A program made the position numbers and the translations under genes. This document shows, in pieces, positions 8,141 to 16,819 of a DNA stretch of 58,980 nucleotides (positions are counted from its first letter, which is position 1; each line of letters begins with the position of its first letter). The DNA comes from Bacteroidota bacterium (GTDB lineage Bacteria; Bacteroidota; Bacteroidia; Chitinophagales; Saprospiraceae). The notes below the pieces were generated by a model. The model searched no databases, was not told where the DNA came from, and saw only the letters and a list, made by a program, of their open reading frames with translations. The stretch is from NCBI GenBank assembly GCA_029573365.1, contig JAKQGD010000155.1:1-58980 (forward strand), in the 5' to 3' direction.

Positions 8141-9880
8141 ATGGCTTTTCAGATAAAAGAGCAGGACAAGAAATACGATGTAGCTATTGTGGGCTCGGGG
8201 GCAGGAGGTGGCATGGCTGCCAAAATACTGTCGGAGGCAGGCCTTTCAGTAGCAGTATTGGAAGCCGGGGGAGATTTTGACCCTGCAATGGACGAATACA
8301 GAACACAGTTGCGTTGGCCCTATGAATCACCGAGACGAGGTGCCAACACCCAGAGGGTATTTGGCGATTTTGACGCTGCATGGGGTGGATGGGATATAGA
8401 CGGCGAGCCGTATACCAGAGCAGAGGGGACTTCGTTCGATTGGTTCAGGTCGAGGATGGTAGGTGGCCGGACCAATCACTGGGGCAGGATTTCTCTCCGC
8501 TTTGGCCCCAAGGATTTTAAAAGAAAAGACCAGGACGGTCTGGGTGACAACTGGCCCATCTCCTATGAAGAAATCAAGCCATACTACGACAGAGTGGATA
8601 AGCTGGTTGGTGTATTTGGCACCAATGAGGGTTTGCCCAATGACCCTGACGGGTTTTTCCTGCCTCCACCCAAGCCAAGGCTTCATGAGCTATTTGTCAA
8701 AAAAGGGGCAGCCATAGCAAAAGTGCCCGTCATACCTTCCAGGTTGTCGATACTAACCCGGAAAATAAATGATGAAAGAGGTGTCTGCTTCTTCTGTGCC
8801 CAATGCAATCGAGCCTGCCAGGTATATGCAGATTTCTCATCCGGCACTTGCCTGCTAAAGCCCGCCATGAAAAAGGGTAAAATTGACCTGTACACCCACG
8901 CCATGGTACGCGAAGTGGTGACCAATGACGAGGGCCTGGCTACAGGACTGGTATACATATCCAAAAAGGACATGCAGGAACACAGAGTGGGTGCCCGTGT
9001 GGTCGTATTGGCCGCTTCGGCCTGCGAGACTGCACGCATTATGCTCAATTCCAAATCAAAACAACACCCTAATGGTTTGTCCAATAGTTCCGGAGTCGCA
9101 GGCCGGTATCTCCACGACAGTACAGGAGCCGACAGAATGGGGTTTTTGCCGGATCTCGTGGACAGACCGAGATACAACGAAGACGGTGTAGGAGGACTTC
9201 ATGTATATTCGCCATGGTGGCTGGATAATAAAAAACTAGATTTTCCCCGGGGATACCACATTGAGTATTGGGGTGGTATCGGCATGCCTTCTTACGGTAT
9301 AGGATTTGGCATGGATACCATGCGAAAATATCTGGCTGACGAATTTGGAAAACCTTCGCCAAATGGTGGCTACGGTGCTTCCTTAAAAAAGGACATCAGG
9401 CGGATTTATGGCACCATGGTGGGTATGTCAGGACGTGGTGAGAGTGTGCCACAATATGACAACTATTGTGAGATAGACCCCGACACAGTGGACAAATATG
9501 GTATACCAGTGCTGAAGTTTCACTACAAATGGACAGATCACGAGGTCAAACAAGCCAGGCATATGCAGGATACTTTTGAGGAGATACTTACAGGTATGGG
9601 TGCGGTACTCATGGGCAACAAACCCGACCAAACCTCACAATATGGCCTTGCCGCACCGGGCAGGATTATACACGAAGTAGGTACCACGAGAATGGGTGAC
9701 GACCCTAAAACTTCAGTTCTTAACAAGTATGCCCAGGCTCATGAGTGTAAAAACCTTTTCGTGACTGATGCAGGTTCGTTTGTATCCCAGGCCGATAAAA
9801 ATCCTACATGGACTATCCTGGCCCTCTCATGGAGGACATCAGAATACATTATTGACCAACTCAAAAAGCAAAATATCTGA
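8141..9880 (+). CDS. GMC oxidoreductase, FAD-dependent dehydrogenase large subunit
   Basis: A 579-residue flavoprotein. The N-terminal VAIVGSGAGGGMAAKILS is the FAD dinucleotide-binding fold, MVGGRTNHWG follows, and the C-terminal block includes HEVGTTRMGDDP with the GMC active-site His region and NLFVTDAGSF. It probably oxidises a sugar, sugar acid or polyol; the substrate is not visible. The four Cys C216, C219, C222 and C226 (VCFFCAQCNRAC) resemble the Cys-rich segment that binds a 3Fe-4S cluster in FAD-dependent glucose and fructose dehydrogenases. It has no signal peptide and is followed four bases later by a likely small subunit with an export signal, so it is probably exported as a folded complex. 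Confidence 0.92.
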   Translation: MAFQIKEQDKKYDVAIVGSGAGGGMAAKILSEAGLSVAVLEAGGDFDPAMDEYRTQLRWPYESPRRGANTQRVFGDFDAAWGGWDIDGEPYTRAEGTSFDWFRSRMVGGRTNHWGRISLRFGPKDFKRKDQDGLGDNWPISYEEIKPYYDRVDKLVGVFGTNEGLPNDPDGFFLPPPKPRLHELFVKKGAAIAKVPVIPSRLSILTRKINDERGVCFFCAQCNRACQVYADFSSGTCLLKPAMKKGKIDLYTHAMVREVVTNDEGLATGLVYISKKDMQEHRVGARVVVLAASACETARIMLNSKSKQHPNGLSNSSGVAGRYLHDSTGADRMGFLPDLVDRPRYNEDGVGGLHVYSPWWLDNKKLDFPRGYHIEYWGGIGMPSYGIGFGMDTMRKYLADEFGKPSPNGGYGASLKKDIRRIYGTMVGMSGRGESVPQYDNYCEIDPDTVDKYGIPVLKFHYKWTDHEVKQARHMQDTFEEILTGMGAVLMGNKPDQTSQYGLAAPGRIIHEVGTTRMGDDPKTSVLNKYAQAHECKNLFVTDAGSFVSQADKNPTWTILALSWRTSEYIIDQLKKQNI

Positions 9881-9883
9881 CCT

Positions 9884-10588
9884 ATGGACAGAAGAGAAAA
9901 TATAAAAGTGTTGCTGGCAGGAACAATGGCCACAAGCTATTTGCTCAGTACAGGATGCAAGGATGACAAGTCTCCGCATGTTTCATCGGTCAAAGACAGT
10001 CTTTCCTACGGTCGTACCGCTGAAGAAAAACTGGTAGACGAAAAACTTATAGGAGAAACCTTTTTTTCCGATAAAGAGAAAAAAATGGTATCTGTACTTT
10101 CTGATATTATCATTCCAAAAGATGATGTCTCCGGCAGTGCGACAGAAGCAGGTGTGCCTGATTTTATTGAGTTTATGATGAAGGATTATCCAAAGTTCCA
10201 GACACCGATGCGGGGCGGATTGATGTGGCTCGAAAACAAAAGCATCCGCGATTATGACAAATCCTTTACAGATCTTAGCCATGAACAGCAGACAGCCCTT
10301 GTAGAAAAGATAGCCTGGCCGGATAAGGCTGAACAAGAAGATAAAAACGGAGTCAAGTTTTTTAACCTGATAAGAAATCTCACCTGTACGGGATTTTTTA
10401 CGTCAGAAATGGGAATCAAAGATATCGGCTATGTAGGTAACAGACCCAATCAATGGGATGGTGTGCCAGAGGATGTGCTCAAAAAGTACGGCCTGAGTTA
10501 TGACGAAAAGACCCTGGCTCAGTGCCTCAAAATAGAAGATCAGCAAAAGATTGCCAGGTGGGACGACAAGGGTAACCTGCTGGACTGA
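9884..10588 (+). CDS. Gluconate 2-dehydrogenase subunit 3 family lipoprotein
   Basis: This 234-residue protein is the small partner of the preceding GMC enzyme. The N-terminus MDRRENIKVLLAG has a twin-arginine pair followed by a hydrophobic stretch and a lipobox (LSTGC, Cys at 25). It is therefore probably Tat-exported and lipid-anchored, carrying the signal-less large subunit with it. The body contains the family block FFSDKEKKMVSVLSDIIIPKD followed by GVPDFIEFMM, and later TGFFTSEMGIKDIGY. In known three-subunit dehydrogenases a cytochrome subunit takes the electrons; none is encoded next to this pair, so the acceptor is unknown. Confidence 0.88.
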   Translation: MDRRENIKVLLAGTMATSYLLSTGCKDDKSPHVSSVKDSLSYGRTAEEKLVDEKLIGETFFSDKEKKMVSVLSDIIIPKDDVSGSATEAGVPDFIEFMMKDYPKFQTPMRGGLMWLENKSIRDYDKSFTDLSHEQQTALVEKIAWPDKAEQEDKNGVKFFNLIRNLTCTGFFTSEMGIKDIGYVGNRPNQWDGVPEDVLKKYGLSYDEKTLAQCLKIEDQQKIARWDDKGNLLD

Positions 10589-10604
10589 TTTAGCGGTCTG
10601 CAAA

Positions 10605-11036
10605 ATGTCTTTGATTATTTCAATATTTAAAAGGGAGGAGTTACCGACGGTGGCACGTACTTTGCTTGAAGAAGCCGGTGCAATCAGGGTTTTTACTTTC
10701 GACGGTAATCTGGGTGCGGGCAAAACCACGCTCATCAGATATCTGTGCCGCGAACTAGGCTATATGGGAGAAGTCACCAGCCCCACTTTTTCTATTATAA
10801 ATGAATATCAGTCTTATTTTGGTGACTTATGCCACATGGATTTGTACAGACTGCGTAGCCCACAGGAAGCTGAGGAAACAGGCCTGTGGGAATACATCCA
10901 CAGTGGCAGATATTGTTTTATTGAGTGGCCTGATATTATCCTTCCCTACATAGACACGTCGTATTTGTCAGTAAAAATCGAATCCGGTGAGGGCGAAAAC
11001 CGGAAAATAATTGTCGACAAACATATGGTATACTGA
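10605..11036 (+). CDS. tsaE: tRNA threonylcarbamoyladenosine biosynthesis ATPase TsaE
   Basis: This 143-residue P-loop ATPase works with TsaB and TsaD to make the t6A modification at position 37 of ANN-decoding tRNAs. The Walker A motif GNLGAGKTT is followed by the family blocks VTSPTFSIINEY, HMDLYRLRS and FIEWPD. The ATG at 10605 gives a length close to that of other TsaE proteins; the frame also opens at a TTG at 10551, inside the previous gene, which I reject. It lies 16 bases after the subunit-3 gene, so co-transcription is likely although the functions are unrelated. Confidence 0.95.
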   Translation: MSLIISIFKREELPTVARTLLEEAGAIRVFTFDGNLGAGKTTLIRYLCRELGYMGEVTSPTFSIINEYQSYFGDLCHMDLYRLRSPQEAEETGLWEYIHSGRYCFIEWPDIILPYIDTSYLSVKIESGEGENRKIIVDKHMVY

Positions 11037-11156
11037 CAAATACCAGCAATGTAGCCAATGGATAAAAACTGAAAGGAAAAATATTACTTTTCGTTGGCGT
11101 ATTGCTCCTTATTGACCTATAGGCACACTATTAAAAAACCAACGATGCACTAAATC

Positions 11157-11188
11157 TTTGTTGTACTATCTAAAAATATGTAGTTTTG
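11157..11188 (+). promoter_or_regulatory. Predicted promoter of alanine dehydrogenase
   Basis: TTTG at 11157-11160, a 20-base spacer and TAGTTTTG at 11181-11188 give an almost perfect Bacteroidota promoter. The start codon is at 11214. Confidence 0.7.
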
Positions 11189-11213
11189 TCATTTACACTG
11201 CCATTTACGGAGC

Positions 11214-12440
11214 ATGCCGATAAAACCCATTGTTTTTTCAGAGTTTTTTACGGAGGGCCAATACGAAACTGAGGTCGAGACTCTCGCCATAAGTGAAAAA
11301 AAGCAAAGCCTGACCATTGGTATACCAAAAGAAACCATCCTCCACGAGCACCGAGTGGCCCTTGTGCCTGCGTCTATAAGGTCATTGACAGGTTATGGTC
11401 ACAAAGTGGTGGTGGAATCTGGAGCCGGCAAGAAATCTTTTTTCAGTGATCACCATTTTTCGGAAGCTGGGGCTACCATCGTGCACAGCCGTGAAGAGGT
11501 TTTTAAGTCGCAGGTTTTGATAAAAATAGCACCTCCTACCTCAGAGGAGATAGATCTCATGCAGACCGAACAAGTGTTGATATCTCCATTGCAGTTGCCA
11601 GTACTCAAAGATGATTACCTTATCAAGCTGCAGAAAAAAAGAATCACAGCATTAGCTATGGAATACCTGAGGTCCGACGACGGTACATACCCTATAGTCA
11701 GGATCATGAGTGAAATAGCCGGGACAAGTGCCATCCTTACCGCGGCAGAATACCTCACAAATACCCGCGAAGGTGGAAGAGGTGTGCTTCTGGGAGGTAT
11801 TTCCGGTGTACCCCCTGCCAAGATAGTGATATTGGGAGCAGGTGTGGTAGCAGAATCAGCCATCAAGGTAGCTATAGGTCTGGGAGCCTCCATCAGGGTT
11901 TTTGACAACAACATCATTAAGCTCATGAGGCTGCAGAATGCCGTAGGCAGACACCTGCATACCTCGTCACTCAATCCCGTATATTTGGCATACCAGCTTA
12001 CCAGTGCTGATGTAGTCATAGGGGCCATCCACTCCAAGAGCGGCCGTACTCCGGTCATAGTGACTGAGGAGATGGTATCAAAGATGAAAGACGGAGCTGT
12101 AATCATAGACATAAGCATAGATCAGGGTGGATGTTTCGAGACCTCACAGATGACTACCCTGGACAATCCCAGCTTTATAAAACATGGAGTCATTCACTAT
12201 TGTGTGCCCAATATTGCTTCTAAAGTGAGCCGCACTTCTTCCAGTGCCATCAGCAACATCATCACGCCTCTGCTCCTGAAGATGGGTACCACGAGCCACT
12301 TTGACAATCTACTTTATGACCATCAAGGCATAAGACACGGTTGTTATACATACAAAGGATGCATTACCAACGAATACTTAAGCAATCGATTCGGACTCAA
12401 ATACACAAGCCTCGATCTGCTGATGACAAGCAAACATTAA
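11214..12440 (+). CDS. ald: Alanine dehydrogenase
   Basis: This 408-residue protein belongs to the AlaDH/PntA family and probably converts L-alanine and NAD+ to pyruvate, ammonia and NADH. Typical blocks are GIPKETILHEHRVALVP, VVESGAGKKSFFSD and MEYLRSDDGTYPIVRIMSE. The Rossmann motif is VILGAGVVAESA, and VIIDISIDQGGCFETS and HYCVPNIASKVSRTSS follow. An N-terminal extension of about 35 residues precedes the catalytic core, as in other Bacteroidota versions. It has its own promoter. It is convergent with the pnt operon, whose alpha-1 subunit is a distant homologue. Confidence 0.92.
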   Translation: MPIKPIVFSEFFTEGQYETEVETLAISEKKQSLTIGIPKETILHEHRVALVPASIRSLTGYGHKVVVESGAGKKSFFSDHHFSEAGATIVHSREEVFKSQVLIKIAPPTSEEIDLMQTEQVLISPLQLPVLKDDYLIKLQKKRITALAMEYLRSDDGTYPIVRIMSEIAGTSAILTAAEYLTNTREGGRGVLLGGISGVPPAKIVILGAGVVAESAIKVAIGLGASIRVFDNNIIKLMRLQNAVGRHLHTSSLNPVYLAYQLTSADVVIGAIHSKSGRTPVIVTEEMVSKMKDGAVIIDISIDQGGCFETSQMTTLDNPSFIKHGVIHYCVPNIASKVSRTSSSAISNIITPLLLKMGTTSHFDNLLYDHQGIRHGCYTYKGCITNEYLSNRFGLKYTSLDLLMTSKH

Positions 12441-12473
12441 ACGAAATTTAATTTTTAAAAGAAAAATATTAAA

Positions 12474-13028
12474 ATGGACACCGGTACTTTGATAATAAAA
12501 GTCAACAAATACAAACAGATACTACAAAACACAGAAAAATTTCGCCAGTCTTGGCACAGCGAAATCAAGCCTATGCTGCAGCATACACTCGAGGAAGTGG
12601 TTAAACAATCAGCCCTGCCCAAAGCGGTAATTGAAATACGGGACAATATAGAAAATCTGGAAGCCATCGTCCTTGATCTGGGCCGTTCCAGCAGCGGTAT
12701 TTCTGAACACGTCGAGGACACAGGTGTCAAGAGGACCATGGTAAAATCTAACGGATCTCTTATTTATCAGCAGTTGTTTAACGGAAAGGTTATGGTCATG
12801 ACGGTGGCCCCTCATATCGAAGGATACGGACAACCCAAACCCCCTACTACGCTTGAAATACTCAGACCTGACGAAATCAAACCTCCATACATCTTGAGAC
12901 ATCTGGATACTTTCTTTAATGAAATAACCGAATGGGAGGATTTTGATGACGACCAGCAAAGGCCCACAACCATAGGATTCAACCCTACAGGCCTTATCAA
13001 CAGCCATCCGGAAGAAGCTGTACAGTGA
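12474..13028 (+). CDS. Conserved-looking hypothetical protein downstream of ald
   Basis: I do not recognise this 184-residue protein. It lacks a signal peptide and membrane segments and looks cytosolic. The N-terminal third is helical with mixed charges (KYKQILQNTEKFRQSW). The middle has beta-like segments around GSLIYQQLFNGKVMVMTV, followed by a proline-rich piece (YGQPKPPTTLEILRPDEIKPP) and an acidic C-terminus (ITEWEDFDDDQQ). The start at 12474 follows an A-rich leader. It lies 33 bases after ald and may be read through from it. Codon use looks like that of its neighbours. Confidence 0.75.
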   Translation: MDTGTLIIKVNKYKQILQNTEKFRQSWHSEIKPMLQHTLEEVVKQSALPKAVIEIRDNIENLEAIVLDLGRSSSGISEHVEDTGVKRTMVKSNGSLIYQQLFNGKVMVMTVAPHIEGYGQPKPPTTLEILRPDEIKPPYILRHLDTFFNEITEWEDFDDDQQRPTTIGFNPTGLINSHPEEAVQ

Positions 13029-13068
13029 CAGGTATTTTTTATTTTCTGCCCGGATAGAAAACCGGAAA

Positions 13069-14460
13069 TTACATCTCCTTAAGCTCGTTAACGACTTTGG
13101 TAAGTGTGGCCTTGGCATCTCCAAAAAGCATCAGACAATTAGGATAACCAAAGAGTTCGTTTTCTATGCCTGCATATCCTGATGCCATACTTCGCTTGCT
13201 GACGATCACGGTTTTTGCCTTGTCAGCATTGATGATCGGCATGCCAAAAATAGGTGAACTTTTATCGTGTCTGGCTGCAGGGTTTACAACGTCATTGGCA
13301 CCTACTACGTAGACTATGTCTGTGTTTGACAAATCATCATCTATCTGCTCAGGCTCCAGCAACCTGTCATAGGGAACATTAGACTCAGCAAGGAGTACGT
13401 TCATGTGCCCCGGCATACGACCTGCTACAGGGTGGATGGCAAATCTTACATTGATGTTTTTCTTAAGCAGGATTTCCATGAGTTCTTTGACTGCATGCTG
13501 AGCCTGAGCGACAGCCATACCGTAACCAGGTACTATCACTACTGAGGAGGCACTGTCAAAAAGCATGGCCGCTTCTTCTACGCCTACTTCCTTGACCACG
13601 AGATCAGACTTACCACCTACGGTGGCTACTGTGCCTGCAGTCTGGCCAAAACCTCCCATGACTACATTGAGCAACGAACGGTTCATACCCTTGCACATGA
13701 TATCTGTGAGGATGATGCCTGACGATCCTACCAGTGCACCGGCGACAATAAGCATATAATTGTTTAGTACAAATCCTGTGGCACAGGCTGCCATTCCCGA
13801 GTATGAGTTTAGCAATGAAATGACCACCGGCATATCAGCTCCTCCGATGGGTATGACTACAAGAACTCCCAGCAGCAATGAGATAAATAGGAGTATATAC
13901 ATCCCGGTTACCCATCCCTGGTTATACATCACCATAGCCGCTCCGGCAATACCTACAACAAGCAGCAGCAGGTTGAGCATATGCTGGCCTTTAAATACGA
14001 TGGCATTACCATTTATCCTACCGCTTAGTTTGCCAAAAGCTACGTAAGAACCTGTAAATGTCACGCCACCTATCAGGATGGAGAGAAGGATGCTGACTAG
14101 GGTCACAGTGTGTATGTCCTGTGTATTTTCGTAAGACTCACGCCAGTATTCTGACAGTCCTACACCTACTGACGCAAGACCTCCAAAACCATTGAACAAG
14201 GCCACCATCTCAGGCATCTGGGTCATCTCTACCTTTTTGGCCACATAAAAGCCGATGGCTGATCCTATGACAATACAAATAAGGATTTCAGGCAGAGTCA
14301 TAACGTTTAATTGTACCATTGTGGCTACAATAGCTATGAGCATACCTATGGCTGATATACTGTTTCCATTTCTGGCCGTAGCCGGTTTATTCATCCTTTT
14401 GATGCCAATGATAAAAAGGATAGAGGCAAGAAGATATGCCAGTTTTATAATGATATCCAT
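13069..14460 (-). CDS. pntB: NAD(P) transhydrogenase subunit beta
   Basis: This 463-residue inner-membrane subunit of the proton-translocating transhydrogenase couples proton entry to hydride transfer from NADH to NADP+. The N-terminal half has about nine hydrophobic helices. The C-terminal dIII domain carries the NADP site: VIVPGYGMAVAQAQHAV, RFAIHPVAGRMPGHMNVLLAE, VVGANDVVNPAA and the KRSMASGYAGIENELF block. It is the last gene of pntAA-pntAB-pntB, two bases after pntAB. It converges on the hypothetical gene ending at 13028, with a 40-base gap. Confidence 0.97.
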   Translation of the reverse strand: MDIIIKLAYLLASILFIIGIKRMNKPATARNGNSISAIGMLIAIVATMVQLNVMTLPEILICIVIGSAIGFYVAKKVEMTQMPEMVALFNGFGGLASVGVGLSEYWRESYENTQDIHTVTLVSILLSILIGGVTFTGSYVAFGKLSGRINGNAIVFKGQHMLNLLLLVVGIAGAAMVMYNQGWVTGMYILLFISLLLGVLVVIPIGGADMPVVISLLNSYSGMAACATGFVLNNYMLIVAGALVGSSGIILTDIMCKGMNRSLLNVVMGGFGQTAGTVATVGGKSDLVVKEVGVEEAAMLFDSASSVVIVPGYGMAVAQAQHAVKELMEILLKKNINVRFAIHPVAGRMPGHMNVLLAESNVPYDRLLEPEQIDDDLSNTDIVYVVGANDVVNPAARHDKSSPIFGMPIINADKAKTVIVSKRSMASGYAGIENELFGYPNCLMLFGDAKATLTKVVNELKEM

Positions 14461-14462
14461 GG

Positions 14463-14747
14463 TTATTTTTTAAACATCTTTAACATTCGGTCAGTGACGG
14501 CGTAGCCACCTACCACATTGATCATGGCCAGTATGATGGCCAGCATTCCCAGGATTTTGCTAAATTGGGTGTACCCCAACTGATTACAGCAAAGAATCGA
14601 TCCTACTATGGTGATGCCTGAAATCGCATTGGACCCGGACATCAGTGGTGTGTGCAGGGTAGGAGGTATTTTAGAAATCAATTCAAACCCGCAATAGCTG
14701 GCCAGAATGAGTACATAAAGGAGAGCAATCAGAATTTCTATGGTCAT
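14463..14747 (-). CDS. pntAB: NAD(P) transhydrogenase subunit alpha part 2
   Basis: A 94-residue membrane protein equal to the C-terminal membrane domain of E. coli PntA, encoded separately as usual in Bacteroidota. It has three hydrophobic segments and the family block GFELISKIPPTLHTPLMSG followed by NAISGI. The ATG at 14747 is preferred over the longer open frame to 14804, which would run back into pntAA and add a non-conserved, hydrophilic N-terminus. Confidence 0.94.
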   Translation of the reverse strand: MTIEILIALLYVLILASYCGFELISKIPPTLHTPLMSGSNAISGITIVGSILCCNQLGYTQFSKILGMLAIILAMINVVGGYAVTDRMLKMFKK

Positions 14748-14772
14748 TTTGCTTGATTTTAATATTAATAAA

Positions 14773-15903
14773 TCAAAGGCCCAGGGCGGTTTTTGTCGAC
14801 TCATGTACCACCTGCCCCTGATGAGTAATAAGGCAACCTTTGGTGATTTCTTCGTCCAGTTCCCACTTAAAACCTTCTTTGCCTGTCAGATGTGTGAGCA
14901 AGGCAGTCACGTTTTTCGAATAAAGTTCACTTGCGTTTTGAGACAACTGACCAGGCAGGTTGAGTTCGCCCATGATGGTGACTCCGTTGTGCTCTATGGT
15001 TTTTCCTGCCTGTGTAAGGGCACAGTTGCCTCCGCTTTCAGCGGCAAGGTCTACGATGACGGCACCTCTTTTCATGGCATCTACCATTTCGGGGGTGATG
15101 AGGATCGGTGATTTTTTACCTTGAACAGCTGCTGTGGTGATGACAAGGTCTGCATCCGCCACGTGCTTGTTGATCATTTCTTTTTGTTTTCTAAGGTATT
15201 CCTCTGATACCTGGGTTACGTAACCGCCTTCTACTTTAACGGATTCGTCACCCTCCACCTGGAGAAAGCGTCCTCCCAGCGATTCTACTTCTTCCTTGGT
15301 CCCCGGCCTTATGTCGGTAACTTCCACGACAGCACCCAGCCTTTTGGCTGTGGCCAGGGCTTGCAGGCCTGCTACACCGGCTCCAAAAATTAGAACCTTG
15401 GAAGGAGTAATGGTGCCGGCAGCGGTCATCATCAGTGGAAAAATCCTGCCCAGACCATTGGCCCCCATTATGACGGCTTTATAACCTCCGAGGCTTGCTT
15501 GTGAGCTGAGAGCATCCATGCGTTGAGCCTTGGTAGTTCTGGGTATGGCATCCATAGAAAATGCCGATATCTTCCTGCCAGCCAAAGCCTTGACTGTATC
15601 ACCATTGGCGAAAGCATACATAAAAGAAATAAGAACACTTCCTTCCTTCATTTGTGAGATATCCTCTGCTGTGGGAAGATTGACCCTGAGGTGCACATCG
15701 CCATTGGAGAGCAGCTCATTTCTGTGGGCGGAAATGCTTGCTCCGGCCTTTGTGAACTGTTCGTCATCCAAGGAAGAGGCCAGGCCGGCCCCTTTTTCGA
15801 TATGACATTCAAAACCCGCCTTGATAAGTGCCTTGACTCCGTCTGGCGTGAGTGCCACACGGTTTTCTGAGGGTTTGTTTTCTTTAACTACGACTACCTT
15901 CAT
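14773..15903 (-). CDS. pntAA: NAD(P) transhydrogenase subunit alpha part 1
   Basis: This 376-residue cytosolic dI domain binds NAD(H). It shares the AlaDH fold: KENKPSENRVALTPDGVKAL, HIEKGAGLASSLDD and the Rossmann motif VLIFGAGVAGLQALATAKRLG with the following VEVTDIRP. The mobile-loop region and the VIVDLAAESGGNCALT block are present. It is first in the operon pntAA-pntAB-pntB; pntAB begins 25 bases after its stop. The gap upstream (15904-16188, 285 bases) holds only a weak promoter candidate. Confidence 0.97.
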   Translation of the reverse strand: MKVVVVKENKPSENRVALTPDGVKALIKAGFECHIEKGAGLASSLDDEQFTKAGASISAHRNELLSNGDVHLRVNLPTAEDISQMKEGSVLISFMYAFANGDTVKALAGRKISAFSMDAIPRTTKAQRMDALSSQASLGGYKAVIMGANGLGRIFPLMMTAAGTITPSKVLIFGAGVAGLQALATAKRLGAVVEVTDIRPGTKEEVESLGGRFLQVEGDESVKVEGGYVTQVSEEYLRKQKEMINKHVADADLVITTAAVQGKKSPILITPEMVDAMKRGAVIVDLAAESGGNCALTQAGKTIEHNGVTIMGELNLPGQLSQNASELYSKNVTALLTHLTGKEGFKWELDEEITKGCLITHQGQVVHESTKTALGL

Positions 15904-16012
15904 GATGGTGATATGATGTGTGAATACCCTTTATCCATTTATTGGCAACGCAAAATGTCGCTCTGATAAAGTGCCCGTTGGGCTGCGGCCATAAATAGCA
16001 AGGCGAAGATAA

Positions 16013-16020
16013 CAAATATA
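16013..16020 (-). promoter_or_regulatory. Candidate -7 box upstream of pntAA
   Basis: On the minus strand TATATTTG at 16020-16013 matches TAnnTTTG exactly, about 110 bases before the pntAA start. No convincing -33 TTG is seen. The rest of the 15904-16188 gap shows no gene. Confidence 0.3.
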
Positions 16021-16188
16021 ACCGTGGAAGTTATTATGATTTGTATCTTAAAAAGTGGTGACTTTGCTCATTTTTACTATGAAATTGGCGAAAGCCTATA
16101 AATTTAAAAAAAAATGCGGGTTCTGCTGCCAACAGTTGACTCAAAATACAGTTGTTTCATGAGACTTGACGGATATTAGCGGAGTCTC

Positions 16189-16758
16189 TTATTTTCTTTT
16201 GCTAATAAGCATTCTGAAAGGATCCTCGGCCGTATCATACATGCTGAGGCCGTATTTTTCTATTTTGTTGATTAGCTTTTGAGAATAATTTTCGTCGGTG
16301 GCATAACCACAATACTTAAGGCCATATGCCCATCCTGTATAATCTGTCTGGCTGTATGTAAAAAGTGGTGCATATCGGTCTGTCTGCATCAGAAAATTGG
16401 ATCTGTCGATATACGAATCTATATCTGTGTCATAAGCTCTGAAGCAGGACTCCAGCAGTTCTCCCTTCTTATTGTAGTCATCGTCCTTGTGGTAATAAGT
16501 CTTTCCGGTCCAGTAGCTTTTACACTTGATTCCAAAATGATTGTTGGCTTCCGTTGCCAGTACACTCGTACCGTAATTTGACTCATGCAGACCCTGGGCC
16601 AGGGTAATGCTGGCAGGAATGCCTGTTCTGTACATTTCTACTATGGCTAGTTCCTTATAAGCAGAGATGTATTCAAAAGCGGCTGACTCCGGATTAAAAT
16701 CAAAAGATGAAAACAGGAAAAAACTTCCTGCCAAGATCAATACTCTTCCAAACGACAT
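16189..16758 (-). CDS. Exported glucosaminidase domain protein
   Basis: This 189-residue protein has a signal peptide (RVLILAGSFFLFSS) and then a complete glucosaminidase (mannosyl-glycoprotein endo-beta-N-acetylglucosaminidase, GH73-like) domain. The core is GIPASITLAQGLHESNYGTS, where the Glu of HESNYG is the likely catalytic acid, followed by NNHFGIKCKSYWTGKTYY and YTGWAYGLKYCGYATD. Such enzymes cleave peptidoglycan glycan strands in the periplasm. It has no binding domain. It is clearly paralogous to the LysM-bearing protein at 20253-21383. Confidence 0.9.
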   Translation of the reverse strand: MSFGRVLILAGSFFLFSSFDFNPESAAFEYISAYKELAIVEMYRTGIPASITLAQGLHESNYGTSVLATEANNHFGIKCKSYWTGKTYYHKDDDYNKKGELLESCFRAYDTDIDSYIDRSNFLMQTDRYAPLFTYSQTDYTGWAYGLKYCGYATDENYSQKLINKIEKYGLSMYDTAEDPFRMLISKRK

Positions 16759-16819
16759 GTTGCACTATGTTATATGAGGAAAAATCCAAATGTCGTGCCA
16801 AAGATGTAAATTATTACCC

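Noticed and set aside
10551..10604. Upstream TTG start for tsaE
   Set aside because: It would begin inside the subunit-3 gene and add 18 residues not seen in TsaE; the ATG at 10605 fits family length.
11091..11145. 7-bp inverted repeat TCGTTGG / CCAACGA upstream of ald
   Set aside because: Short arms with a 41-base spacer and no T tract; could be an operator but is not better than chance.
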